Positions 23,469-35,435 of a stretch of 64,000 nucleotides of DNA are shown here, one piece after another. The stretch covers positions 279,392,938 to 279,456,937 of the forward strand of contig NC_053492.1 in the NCBI RefSeq assembly GCF_905171775.1, written 5' to 3'. The position numbers and the translations under genes are program-made. Origin of the DNA: Rana temporaria (lineage: Eukaryota > Chordata > Amphibia > Anura > Ranidae). Position 1 is the stretch's first letter. The number at the start of each line of letters is the position of its first letter. A model generated the notes under the pieces. That model had not been told where the DNA came from. It saw only the letters and a program-made list of their open reading frames with translations, and searched no databases.

Positions 23469-24627
23469 TGTAGCGCGCTGCTCCTGATAAACAGGTGCTA
23501 TGTCAAATTTAGAGGGGTGTCTGAGCTGGTAGGCTAGCTTAGACTTTAATTGGGGTTAAATCGGCCTCTGTTCTGGCCATGGCTGTGCCTGGAGGGATTT
23601 CCATTTGTTTGCCTGTAGGTGGCAATACCATCACAGGCCAATGATGGAACTAAGGCAGGTCATGGTGTATTGGGTGTCTTTCCTCGAACAACCCAGTGGG
23701 AGTGGTTTCCCCACTGGCCATGCTGGGGAAGGATACTTAAGGGGCAGACACAATTTTTTGGGGCTCTTACATACCTCGCACCAGGAGGGCCACTAGGGGT
23801 GTTTGTGTGTGTGTTTTTTTTTTTTTGGCCTCAGGACCATGCTAGCCCGAGGTTGCATTTCGGCCTGGTAGGCCCAGTTACCCTGACTGGGGCCTATACC
23901 ATGGAGGTAATCCTGTGCTGTCTGTCCTGCGGTAGGAATCCACTCAATAGAGCAAGCTAAGGGAGGACCTGTCCCAGAAAGGCTGGTACTTTGGGAGAGG
24001 CCTGGTAACTTTTTGAAGGATGCACCGAAGCCTTCAATACCTTAGTGTGCCGGGTTGACTTAAAAGATCTAAAACTGTAAGGCTGGATCTCCTGGTATCA
24101 AATCCTGTGGCAGAGAATTCTGGAACTCCTCATCTGAACTTGCAACCAGTTTGTGGTAGAGACTGAGATCATTCTTGTCTGTGCATCATCCCGGCTGCTA
24201 GGCCAGGTGAGGGGCCTATCTGGGTGAGCAATACCCACTTAAGAGAAAGTGGTGAGTGTGACTTTGAAGTTTAGCAATTCCCCAGTGATCTGTTTTCTGC
24301 GCCTGAACCTTCCCCTGATCATTCACCCCTCTACTTCTACAAGTTGCTTGAAAAAAGTGAGAAATGGAACTATAACTTGTGGACATTGAACTTTTTGCTG
24401 ACTCTCAACCCCTAGACCAGTGATGGCGAACCTTGACACTCCAGATGTTTTGGAACTACATTTCCCATGATGCTCACCTATACTGCAGTGTAGATGAGCA
24501 TCATGGGAAATGTAGTTCCAAAACATCTGGGGTGCCAAGGTTCGCCATCACTGCCCTAGACTATGTGGAACGAGGCAACGTGCAAGGCCCAAAATGAACC
24601 TGCAGCTCCTACGGGGGTAATGCTACA
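23469..24627 (+). mobile_element. Solo LTR (type C) carrying an hAT MITE
   Basis: It begins TGTAGCGCGCTG and ends GGTAATGCTACA, flanked by the duplication TGTA on both sides. The internal layout resembles types A and B. An hAT MITE (24418-24553) is inserted near its 3' end. No coding region was recognised. Confidence 0.75.
24418..24553. mobile_element. hAT MITE inside LTR type C
   Basis: Ends are CAGTGATGGCGAACC and GGTTCGCCATCACTG. The 8-bp duplication CCCTAGAC flanks it at 24410-24417 and 24554-24561. The body is a near-perfect palindrome. Confidence 0.9.
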
Positions 24628-24889
24628 TGTAAAAGACTGCAGTTTGATACAATGGGATCCCCACTCACCCTGGACTTGAACCCATGTCTGGGATTCCCTG
24701 ACCCTAAAAATTGATGGATCAATGAAAATATTCTTAAATGACAACTTTATTCTCAGCCCGGAAGATCATTGCAAGACAATGGGATGAGACCACAGCCACC
24801 TTACTTTTCTGACTGGAAGGCGAATGTAAACTCCCTCCCCCTGCAAAAAAAATCTTGTATATAAACCGGGGATGTCCAAAAAAGTACAA

Positions 24890-25030
24890 TAAGGGCCAGT
24901 TCACACCAGATTGGAAACTGACTACATGGTGTGAGCTAGAGCCATTGGAATACATAGAAAACAGCGTGCATGCATTTTTAGTGCATAAAAAAATGCACAC
25001 GGAACTGCGTCTGGTGTGAACTGGCCCTAA
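24890..25030. mobile_element. Small palindromic MITE
   Basis: Ends are TAAGGGCCAGTTCACACCAG and CTGGTGTGAACTGGCCCTAA. The whole unit is an inverted repeat. A relative lies at 53140-53396. Confidence 0.8.
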
Positions 25031-25648
25031 AATTAAATACTCTGATGACCCCCCCCCAAAAAAACTGGGTTCCTCCCTGTTTGTAGTTGCCACCATTTTT
25101 TTTTGTTTTTCCTTTTTTTACTATTCTCTTTTTTATTACTATACAAGTCCCACCACTCAGACCCTGATAGATATGTCCCTGTATATGTTATGGTGTAAAC
25201 TGGACTTCACCACTTATCTGTGATAGAACTCAATTTTTCACATGTAACTGATGTATTAACCTGGAAATGCTCTTGTACCAATTTGTATCTCAATTCAATA
25301 AAAACATTTTGTTTAAATCTGCAGTAATTCAACTGTTTTTTTTATAACCCCTATATTTAAATAAAACTTTTGAAGCTCTAATAAAAGGCGCCTCCTTGGT
25401 GCTCCTGAAACCATTGGATTATCTTTTTCAGAAGAAATTACACTTTTAGGAACTCTCTACATTTTGGTGTGGTGCTCCTCTTTTGCTAAATAAAATTAGT
25501 TTCTCCAGTATGAGCACATTGACAATGGAAACTTCCATATTGCCATTTTGCAGGTTCTCTTTAGGAACTTTTATGGTTTTCTACAGAAAGATTTGGCTAG
25601 AGATGGGCTTTGCCTAGAAGGCTGGCTTATGTATGAAAAAAAATGAAG

Positions 25649-26320
25649 CTTAATTGCTTGCCGAACAGCCACCGGCAATATACTGTGGCAGGTCAGCACG
25701 ATCCCATCATTTGCCGTAGCTGTAAGTTGGTCCCTTAACAGCCATAGCAGGTGCGTGTACACTCTGCACGGCATGGGAGCTGAAGTGCGTGGCGACGATG
25801 TCTGCTGGCTGCCCCACGATCGTTTTGGAGAGCCATAACGTAGGATCTGTCAATATAAACAGATCCCTGTTCTGTCAGGGGAGTACAGAGTGATCGTCTG
25901 TTCATTGGGGGTTAGGAACAGCGATCTATCTGTACTCCCAGTAATACCCCATTCCCCCCCCACAGCTAAAAACTCATGCCTAGGGAACACTGGTAACCCC
26001 TTGATCACCCCCTAGTGTTAACCCTTCCCTGCCAGTGTAATTTATACAGTATCCAGTGCATTTTTATAGCACTGATTGCTGTATAAATTTCACTGGTCTC
26101 AAAGTGTCAAGTGTCCGATCTGTTTGCCACAATGTTGCAGTCCCACTAAAAATCACTGATCACCGCCATTGCTTGTAAAAAAAAAAGATTATAATAAAAA
26201 TGCCATAAATATATCCCTTATTTTGTAGACGCTAACTTTTTGTGCAAACCAATCAATATACACTTATTGCCATTTTTAGTTCAAAAAAATATGTAGCAGA
26301 ATACATACTGGCCCAAACTG

Positions 26321-26352
<32 letters not shown>

Positions 26353-26558
26353 TCGTTTTTGTTTTTATTGGTCTTTTTTATAGCACACAAAATAGACCAC
26401 TGAGGTTATCAAATGCCACCAAAAAACTATTTGTGGGGGAAAAATGCATCAATTTTGTTTGGATACAGAGATGCATGATCGCGCAATTGTCAAAGCGACG
26501 CAGTGCCGTATTTCAAAAAATGGCCAAGTCATTAGGGGGTAAATATTCTGGGGTTAAA
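25649..26558. mobile_element. CCACTTAA-family transposon, diverged
   Basis: It begins CTTAATTGCTTGCCGA and ends GGGGTTAAAG. The body shares the order and wording of 20608-21391. A long T run is at ~26323-26347. Confidence 0.72.
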
Positions 26559-27814
26559 GTATATGGCAAACCAAAACCTTCTCTTTGGATAGAGTATAAA
26601 AGGTTCAGAACACCTGTCAGGATTTTGGTGACATCCTTGACTTTGTTAGAAATGTATCCTCCCTTTCTGTCCTAACATTCTACGTAAAAGGAAGTGAGGG
26701 GAGCTCTTGACTAGCAACAGACAAATAAAAAGGCTTTTCTTTTAGTCGAGTAGGGGAAGGCTAAGACCTGTCAGGTTTTTCCTTCTGCCTTTCCTTTTCT
26801 TGCATAATTTCTCTCACTTAGTGGTGAAAATGTCATCTTTAGAAAAAAAAGTTGGATTGACTTTAATAGAAGTTGCTAACTTTGTAAGTAGTAATGGTTA
26901 AAGTAGAACTAAAGGCAAAACTTACATTTCCCATTTTTATACAGTAAGGGGGTGTGTTAATCCCTGCCGGATTTCTTTTAGCCATCTGTATTCCCTTTCG
27001 AGAGACTTCGCTTCATGTCCTGTTCAATAACTAAACCAGGAAGTGAAAGGAAATGCCTTCAAAGTGAGGGAATTGCTTGTTGTCTCTGGGGTCACCAGAA
27101 GTAGTGTCCTCATTGCAAGAATTCCCATAACGTGCTGTTCTGTGGACTGCCCAATTTTTTGGACCCAATGATACCAGTAAACGTGAAAAATAGAGTGTGA
27201 ATCAACCCAACATGGGTAGGGACAGAAATGAAAATTAGCAGGTTTTCTAATCCTGTCAGCTCTAAACTTTTTTTTTTAATTTATTTTTTATTTTATTTTT
27301 TTATCGTTTTAGACGGGTATATTTTAAAGTAAATGATTTGTTTTTTGATGTTTCTTTTACAAAGAAAAAACTTAAACACTATTTGCAACATGATTGGTTG
27401 ATTAGGGCAACAACCCCATGGTACACCACTTCAAGTTTTTTTTATGTAGCTGAGCAGACCTGTGAGATTTTAACAGAAAAACATGTTTTATATTCAAGAC
27501 GATACTGACATGTTTTGTGTTTTTTTTAAATGTTAAAGGTCTGGCAAAAATGATCTGACTATCAGACCATTTATTCATTGCAATAATTGGACTCTATTAC
27601 TAACTCAATTAAATGTAATTTCAAGACATACTTTGCTTTTGCAATTACTAATATGTATATTGCAATTTAGCTCAATTAACATTGGCAATATGTCAGACAT
27701 CCTTTCCCCTGGCTTGATAACCTCTTGTACAGAACCAAATCTTGTAATATTTCAATGATATACTGTATTAAATGGTTTCAATAATTTCTAAAAGGCTTGG
27801 ATTTTTATTATATT
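26559..27814. other. No gene seen
   Basis: AT-rich, T-run-rich sequence. Nothing recognised. Confidence 0.5.
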
Positions 27815-28000
27815 TAACAAACATGTTATATGTTCCTGCTCTGTGCAGGGGTTTTGCACAGAGCAGCCCCCGTCCTCTTCTTGGGTCCCCCGCTGGCTCT
27901 TTTCCCTCCTCCTGAGTGCCCCCAGAGCAATCCTATCCACAGAGAGCCGTGGCTTGACTCCACCCACCAAACTTATGCCAGAGGCCTCGCACCTTGATCA
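27815..28000 (+). repeat. Interspersed repeat, TACCTGCTCTGTGCA family, copy 3 (partial)
   Basis: It shares ACATGTTATATGTTCCTGC and TTTTGCACAGAGCAGCCC, then the CT-rich body, and fades after ~28000. Confidence 0.55.
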
Positions 28001-28149
28001 GAGTTGCGGTGTGTCAGATGGACATGCCGCACTAGCGATCACTGCGTGCCCCCCCGGCTGTGTTATCCTGATCACATCATATGACGTCCATTTAGGATAA
28101 CACAACCACTTTGCCATCATCTTTATGCTATATGGTGGGTGGCAAGTGG

Positions 28150-28667
28150 TTAAAGAGGGGGTTCTCCCATAAATGTTTTTTTAACCTTAGATACCCTTAG
28201 ATGGATGCTCATTTAGTCTAGGGGAATCAGCTAGTTTTAAAATCCGAGCAGTACTTTCCGTTGTAGAGGGAAATCTTCTCCGCCACTTCCGGGTATGGGT
28301 CTTCGGGACTGGGCGTTCCTTCTTGATTGACAGGCTTCCGAAAGGCTTCCGACTGTCGCATCTATCGCATCACGAGTAGCCGAAAGAAGCCGAACGTCTG
28401 TGTGGCTCTATACTGCGCCTGCGCACCGACGTTCGGCTACTTTTGGAAAATCGTGACGCGATGGATGCGACCGTCGGAAGCCGGTCGGAATACTGTCAAT
28501 CAAGAAGGAACACCCAGTCCCGCAGCCCATACCCGGAAGTGGCGGAGAAGATCGCTCTCTAAAAAGGTAAGTACAGCTTCGATTTTAAAACTAGCCAATT
28601 CCCCTAGACTAAATGAGCATCCATCTAAGGGTAAAAATAGCAATTTAGCGGTGAACCTCTGCTTTAA
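28150..28667. mobile_element. Long foldback MITE, copy 2
   Basis: It has the same architecture as copy 1 with TTAA ends, arms meeting near 28410, and the words CTTCCGGGTATG, GACTGGGCGTTCC and GCCTGCGCACCGACG. The 153-residue open frame inside it results from the palindrome and is not a gene. Confidence 0.86.
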
Positions 28668-29202
28668 AGAGTTCATTTCTCACACCTGTACAAACCCTAT
28701 GGGCCACCTCAATTTTTACTATTCTGCTATGGGCCTGCTCATTATTCATGTTGCGATTGTCTTGCAAATATTACTATTAAATCTTTAGACAAAATATGTA
28801 AAATAAAACAATTTCTACTTTGATCTGTGCTAGTTTTAAAAATGGTAAGCTGGCAATATAGCAGTAAAAAAATTTAAAATGTTAAAATGTTCTGGTTAGT
28901 GGGGTCGATTTGATGCTGTGCTTTTAGAATGGTCCCTCAGTCTCCTGGGACATGACATGTCTCAGGAGGTTGCAGGGGGGGGGGTGTAATCATTTGCAAG
29001 TCTTGCCTAGGTGATAAATAAGGACATGGGAGTGGTTATATGTCAGATACCCACTTGCATAAAATGTCTTCCAAATATGTTGGGGGGGGGGGTATAAATG
29101 AGCAGAACTTATTTACTTTTAGGGGAAAAGGGGAAGGAGATAATTAAAGCCAATTTGGGTAAACTAATAGTTAAAGCCGGGGGAACCAAGAAGCGTTCAA
29201 GA

Positions 29203-29841
29203 ATGTCTCCGGCGAGAGCTCAGTTTTTCACTCCCAGGGAGGTGTCCTGTCACTGCACTACCGCCGACCTGTGGGTGTCCTACCTGGGACGGGTGTATGA
29301 CCTCACCCCACTGGCTCCCCACTACAAAGGTGACATTTTGTTGAAACCAATTATTGAAGCTGCAGGGAAGGATATCGGCCATTGGTTCAATCCCAAGACA
29401 GGCGATATCAAGACCTCCATAGATCCACAAACTGGCTGCTTGAGATACTCTACGCCTCAGGGGCTTTTTCTGCATATATCCCCTTCCTACCCCTGTTCAG
29501 ATTGGGACACAGACTTTGGACACTCCTGGTGGTGCGATGAAATCGGAATCTTGTCTGCCAAAACCCGGACCATACGTATCATTAACACGCTGACATCTCA
29601 GGAGCATACCCTGGAGGTCTGTTCTGAGGAAACTATATGGGAGATTCTGCGCCGCTATTTGCCATACATTGCCCATGCCGCCAGTTACACGTGGAAGTAT
29701 TGCGGCGTTCCTCTGAACATGGATCTGACAGAGGAAAATGGTGTGAAAGATGATGATGAATTTGAGGAGCTGAAGTTAGATTCAGACCTGTGTACAGCCA
29801 GCATACACTTATATTTCAATGATGACTTGACAGAACTTTAA
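29203..29841 (+). CDS. CYB5D1: Cytochrome b5 domain-containing protein 1 (CYB5D1), intronless copy
   Basis: The frame encodes 212 residues from the ATG at 29203, which has A at -3 and directly precedes the family start of homology. An in-frame ATG at 29098 would add 35 unrelated residues and is less likely. Residues ~8-75 form the cytochrome b5-like domain (DLWVSYLGRVYDL, then KDIGHWFNP). Residues ~118-212 are the second conserved half (LSAKTRTIRIINTLTSQEHT, then the family-typical end LYFNDDLTEL). The human protein is about 228 residues, so this is essentially full length with no stop or frameshift. Family knowledge: CYB5D1 is a motile-cilium protein, homologous to Chlamydomonas FAP198, linked to redox control of beating near the radial spokes. 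The canonical HPGG haem motif is absent; His60 fits the second axial ligand and His40 lies near the first. The coding region has no introns and sits among repeats, which suggests a retrogene, but no poly(A) tail or target duplication is visible. It could also be the native gene with a single coding exon. Confidence 0.9.
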   Translation: MSPARAQFFTPREVSCHCTTADLWVSYLGRVYDLTPLAPHYKGDILLKPIIEAAGKDIGHWFNPKTGDIKTSIDPQTGCLRYSTPQGLFLHISPSYPCSDWDTDFGHSWWCDEIGILSAKTRTIRIINTLTSQEHTLEVCSEETIWEILRRYLPYIAHAASYTWKYCGVPLNMDLTEENGVKDDDEFEELKLDSDLCTASIHLYFNDDLTEL

Positions 29842-30223
29842 ATAGCAAGACATCAACCCCCCCCCCCCCCCCCTCTTTACAACTACATCCTTATTTCATA
29901 AGGTTTTCTAAAATATAGTGCCAGTTTTATATTTTCTTAGGCCAAGAGACAAAGTAAATTGCTGTTTATTCTTTTTAGTTGTGCAGAGTAGCCAATCAAA
30001 TTGCAGATCCTTTGATGCCAAAAAACAATCGCAGTGCAGCTATCCTACAACATTTTAGCCAGTCGCCAAGCCAGGTATATTGCTGTTTTGGAGGGGTTTT
30101 CCCACAATGATTGGAAGGCTCAGTCCGTCTAATAACCTAATTGTTTCTAGAGTAGAGTTAAAGTCCAACTCCAGCTTCTACACCCCCCCCCCCCCAAAAA
30201 CTTTACTGGATATACTTGTAACC

Positions 30224-31018
30224 TGTAACGGTCAGGGGTTAACGCCGTTTACGATATTTCATTCCACCAACCCACGACGGCTTATCCGACACTCCACAAT
30301 CCAGCAGACACGATCCATACGGATTTTCCCAGAAAACGGAGACAGAAGCTCTGTTCTCTGGTTCCAAACAGAATGGACTACAATAAACTCGGCTCTTCTT
30401 ATACAGTTAGAAGCCCCAATAATTAATGGCTTAACTCCACCCACAACATGACACAATGGGTGCTCAATACACATTCCTTTGGATAATAACATTCAGATAT
30501 CTACATGAACTAATTACTAATCATTACCCAGACGTTCTGACTCCGCGATAAGTTATTCTCACCTGCTACACAATCCACATTTCCTTTACTGAAGTAAGTC
30601 AGACGTCTGACCTTTAGAGGGTGCTAAGTCACAACACATATTATCAATAGAACTTCACACAATGAAAGGTTCTTGAGAGGCAGACTTTATTAGCACAATA
30701 GACAATAGAATGCAATCACAACAAGCGTTTATTACTACAGCCAGGTAGACTTAATTAGCACCTCAACAGTCTATGTACCACATTGAATGAGTCACTCTCC
30801 TATTGACCTGTTGGGGTCAGAATTAACAACTTGTAATATTTCAAGATATCCTGCAATACATGAATTATCATTGTCCCATCTCATTTAATTCATGATATTT
30901 CTCAGTCATCCTATGCCCCTATTGGACATAGGATGACCCAAGAGTCATTAGTGAAGCTGGCACAGGAGTACCCCGCATCCTTCAAAAGTCTCTGGGTATC
31001 ATGGGCCATTCCGTTACA
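30224..31018 (-). mobile_element. Probable solo LTR (type D)
   Basis: This 795-bp unit has TGTAACGG/CCGTTACA ends. On the minus strand it shows a TATA-like motif (TATAAGAAGAG) upstream of AATAAAG, which fits an LTR in minus orientation. No exact target duplication was found. Confidence 0.6.
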
Positions 31019-31084
31019 ATAACGATAAAGGATAAGTTCACCTTTGAGAAAAAAATAAATGTACATATTTCTGCAGAATAAAAA

Positions 31085-31685
31085 AAAACAGGTTCACCCA
31101 AATTTTTTTTTTTAACATTACATCTAGCAGAGCCAGCATACTAAGGACATTTACTTTAGGCAGGTAATTTTTTTTTTTTTCTCCGTACATACCTTTTTAT
31201 ATTCTGTTTTTGTTCAGGGCTTCCGGGTTCCAATGACTCCTTCGGTTCGATGATTGACGGCTTGTGAAACGGGTGACCTGTCGCACAACGTGCGTCACCA
31301 GATGTCGGGAAATAGCCGAGCTGCGAGTCGGCACTATACAGCGCCTGCGCAGTCAGCTCTACACGGCGGGCGCAGGCGCCGTATAGTGCAGACTCGCAGC
31401 TCTGCTATTTCTTGACATCTGGTGACGGGCATTGTGCGACAGGTCACCTGTTTCACAAGCAGTCAATCATTGAACCGAAGCATAGGAACGCCCAGTCCCG
31501 CAGTCATCGGAACCCTGAGGCAGGGATAGGAAGGCCCAGTCCCGGAGTCATCAGAACACGGAAGCCCTCGACCAAATCAGAATATAAAGGTATGTACGAG
31601 GAAAAAAGACCTGCCGAATGTAAATGCCCTTGCTATGCTTGGTCTAATGTTAAAAATGTGTTTTTAGGGTGAACCTCCACTTTAA
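31085..31685. mobile_element. Long foldback MITE, copy 3
   Basis: Ends are GGTTCACCC and GGGTGAACC...TTAA, with arms meeting near 31360 around GCGCCTGCGC. The right arm has an extra direct duplication (GCCCAGTCCCGCAGTCATC and a variant at ~31490 and ~31530). Confidence 0.82.
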
Positions 31686-32823
31686 TAAGAGGGTGGGTAG
31701 AAACAGACGACATATCATTTGTCAGATTGCTTTAACTGACATATGCAGAACAATCTTTGATCTGCAAATGAATGGAACAGAGTAAAAATGTTTTATCTGG
31801 TGTGAGAAACTCGCTTGTAATTTTGACATACAGGAATTGCTGGAAAGTGTCAGAGGTAGCGGCAATGGGGCAGTAGGGTAGGACACTACACAAGTTCCAT
31901 GTACATTTATTTTATGGGTGTGTGACGACTTCCACTGGTTATAAGTAAATCTAAACCAACCCATTAATCTCAAATATTTTACATATTGATACATTTTTTT
32001 TTTTTTTATAAATGTGCAGATTTCATTAAACTAATACCTAGTGACCCTTCCATGAAGGCCCACTTTTAGGCACTTCCTGTTGTACCATACTTTGTCACTT
32101 CTGGTAAAGACTAAATGTACCATGCCATCACAGATTTCATGGGCTTCGTCCACCATTGTCGATATCAGGAAGGCAATATAGAGCAATGGTGCAATGCTGG
32201 AGTGAGTGCATGTGAACAGAACGATTAGTGGAATTGAGATGAATAAAATGTTAAAGGAAGAAAAACTTTATTTTATGGGGGGGGGGGGAATTGTTGAATG
32301 CACTGTAGTCATTTACCTGAGGCTTAGAGCTTAAACCCTGTATTTACAAAATTATTTTAAAAATCCTACTATTTATTATGTTATTTAGTGCTCCCAATTG
32401 GTGAAATATTTGCAGGTGGAAATATGAGAGAAAAACAGAAATGCCACCTTGTCGGATGTGTTATGAATTTAATGAGATAATGAACAGTCTGAACAGCACA
32501 TTAGAAGTTTCACGTAAACACTCAAGGACACATGTTTCAAATCAAATATAAAAGATGAAGAGGAAGTAGAAATGATTAACATGTGGAGTGTAGGAAGGAA
32601 GACAGGGGATTAGAGAAAATATAGATTTGTACAAGTGATATGGAGAAACAAAGACTTGGCTGTTTAGTGGGCTAGTACCTGGTGTACTGTTAATGATTAG
32701 TAGATGTTGTAAGCCACAATTTTCATTATATTGTTGTGCTTTGGATGACTTAATTGTAAACGGGATGGCAAAATCGGTTTGAGTAGACATTGCTGATATT
32801 TTATTTTTCTAGGTGATGTGATG
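31686..32823. other. No gene seen
   Basis: Nothing recognised beyond homopolymers (T at ~31995, G at ~32278). Confidence 0.5.
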
Positions 32824-33290
32824 TACAGTGCTTTGAAAAAATATTCATACCCCTTAACATTTTCCACATTTTGTCATGTTGCAACCAAAAAAATTAATTT
32901 GTTATTGGAATTTTATGTGATGGACAAACGCATACGGCACATAATTGTGAGGTAGAAGGAAAATGATAAGTGTTTAATTTTTTTATTTTTTTAAATAAAA
33001 AATATATATGAAAAGTGTGGTGTGTATTTGTATTCAGCCCCCCTGAGTCAATACTTTGTAAAACCACCTCTCACTGCAATTACATGGGCCTCTTGGCTGC
33101 TTTTCCCATTTAATGCTCTCCTTGCCCAGCCTGTCGGTTTAAATGGACAGCCATGTAACTGACCAGCTTCCCTGTCCCCACTGAAGAAAAGCATCCCCAC
33201 AACATGATGCTGCCACCACCACGTTTAACGGTGAGGATGGTGTATTCAGGGTAATGTTTAGTTTTCTGCCACACATAGCATTTTGCTTTT
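32824..33290. mobile_element. Tc1/mariner fragment
   Basis: It starts TACAGTGCTTTGAAAAAAT and later has the Tc1-typical block CATCCCCACAACATGATG at ~33191. It is an internal-deletion derivative; no right inverted end was found. Confidence 0.7.
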
Positions 33291-33944
33291 CAGATATTTA
33301 TTTGTAAAATATGTTGAAGGCCATATATCATTTTCCTTCCACTTCACAATAAAGTGCCATTTGGGGTTGTCATTTTTATATACAATTCCAATAAAATACA
33401 TTTACGTTTTTGGTTATAAAATTTGGAAAATTTCAAGGGTAAGAAGAATTTTTTTCAAGGTACTGTATAAGGGACTAACACTTTTTGGGGATATAATTAC
33501 AGGATGGTGAATGCAGCATTTCCCAAAACTTTGACCACAGGGGAAACTTCCTGGAACATGTGCTTTAAATGGCAAAACCAGAAAACAATGAACTCCTAAT
33601 GCTGTACAGCAGCACCTGTTCTTAAAAAAATATAAACTCTAACTGGGTGACATTAACTGTTCTAAAGCATGGAAAAAAATCATAAGATTAACACCAAAAA
33701 TACTATTTTTTTTTTTTTCCATCTCAGTGCTGCTGATCTTCCCCCATTCTTTTTCAGGCACTTGTTGGTTACATCTACCCACTCCAGCATTGGCTGCACA
33801 TCATTGCTCGGAACCACCTTTTTGACAGTGACAACAGAGGACTATGCCTGTGAAGTGTGTCAACATGGCTTGGTAAAAATCTAAAGCCATGAGTAGATTG
33901 GCTGGTTTTATTACATGCATTTTAATAGTAATGGGCAAAATTAA

Positions 33945-34598
33945 AGGCTAAATTCACCTTCCGCAAGGTACAATGTCAGCCTCCTGCAGACAAGTCCTAC
34001 AGTGTGCAGCCCATACCTCCATACAAACTGTCAGTCTGAAAGCTTGCAGAGCTTGCGAATTAACTATGAGGGTGCTCGGCAGTGTCCCTATAGCTCTTTG
34101 AGAAGTACAATGGTGGCACACGGGACTTAGTGGAACTTTTGCTTAATCCACTCCTTTCCCCCTTGCATGCTACATTTGGCATGTAATTTTTTTGGGGGGA
34201 GAGTGGGGGCTTCAAGAGGAGTGGGACTTCCTGTCCCACTTCCTCCTTCCGCCCAGGGACCGCCTAGGTGATGCGTCATATCGTCTACAGCAGCCCCTCC
34301 TTGTAGGCGATTGCCTGGGACACGTGACAGGTCCCAGGCGATCGCCTGACCAATCAGTGCGCAGCGCCGCTCGCGCATGTGTTTACGAGTGCCTGGCTGT
34401 TAAGCCGCAAGCAGTCACGGCTGGATGCCCACACTTAGAATGAAGACGCCGGCCGGAGAGGGGCGGAGCTCTGGCCGGTGCATCACTGGACCGTGGAGCA
34501 GGTGAGTGTCTGTTTATTAAAAGCCAGCAGCTACACTTTTTTTTGTAGCTGCTGACTTTTAATAAACAGTATAAAAGCCTGAAACTCCCCTTTAAAGT
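33945..34598. mobile_element. Probable foldback-type MITE
   Basis: It begins TTAAAGGCTAAATTCACC and ends CTCCCCTTTAAAG. A perfect 25-base hairpin with an 8-T loop lies at 34510-34569 (TGTTTATTAAAAG and its inverse). The middle is GC-rich with CpG words. Confidence 0.5.
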
Positions 34599-34845
34599 TT
34601 TCTCATTCAGATGTTTTTTTTTTAAATGACAGCGGGTACAGGGAGAAGATCTCGCTTCCCTACTGTTCAGTGAAAGGGGTTGGGGGGAGGGGCTGGGGGC
34701 ATTGGCTTGAATTGGTGTGTGTTGTTTTTTTGTAAACCCCTTTTTATTACAAACAAAATACCTGCCATCTTGCCAATTTCATGATGGGCACACGAACACG
34801 GTCTCTACAGCTCAGCAACTCATTAATCTCCGTTGTAATTTACAT

Positions 34846-35345
34846 TGGGCCGGATTCAAAGATTTGCGCATTTATTACGGAGGCGCAGGGCAACGATTTT
34901 GCCCTGCTCCCCGCAATTTTTTTGCGCTGCCCTCGATTCACGGAGCAGAAGCTCCGTAAATTGCGCGGGCGCGCCGGCAAAATGCCTGGCGCAAGAGCAC
35001 GCAATTTAAATGATCCCGTAGGGGCGGGAATCATTTAAATTAGGCGCGTTCCCGCGCCGATCGTAGAGCGCATGCTCCGTCGGCAAACTTTCCCGACGTG
35101 CATTGCGGCAAATGACGTCGCAAGGACGTAATTTGCTTCAAAGTGAACGTGAATGGCGTCCAGCGCCATTCACGATTCCCTTACGCAAACCACGTAAAAT
35201 TAAAATTTCGCGACGCGGGAAACGACGGGTATACGTAACATGGGCTGCCCCTGCTAATAGCAGGGGCAGCCTTGCGCGAAAACCGCCGTACGTAAACAAC
35301 GTAAATTGCGTACGCAGGGCTCGCGCAACGTTGTGAATCGGTGTT
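34846..35345. repeat. GC-rich interspersed repeat with many CpG palindromes
   Basis: It runs from GGGCCGGATTCAAAGATT to CAACGTTGTGAATCGGTG. It contains several perfect hairpins, for example AATTTAAATGATCCCG and CGGGAATCATTTAAATT, and GCTGCCCCTGCTA with its inverse. It is a probable DNA-transposon derivative; no coding region. Confidence 0.55.
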
Positions 35346-35435
35346 AGTATGCAATTTGCATACTATACGCTGAGCACAGAAATGTTCAAAGGACGATTAC
35401 AAATTATACTTTACATATTGCAACATGTCTATAGC

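Noticed and set aside
28327..28788. 153-codon plus-strand open frame
   Set aside because: It lies across the hairpin of a foldback MITE. The frame follows from the palindrome and shows no protein similarity.
29098..29202. N-terminal 35-residue extension of CYB5D1
   Set aside because: Not similar to the family, and a better-placed ATG lies at 29203 next to the start of homology.
30080..30451. 123-codon plus-strand frame
   Set aside because: It spans a homopolymer and the edge of a minus-strand LTR; no protein similarity.
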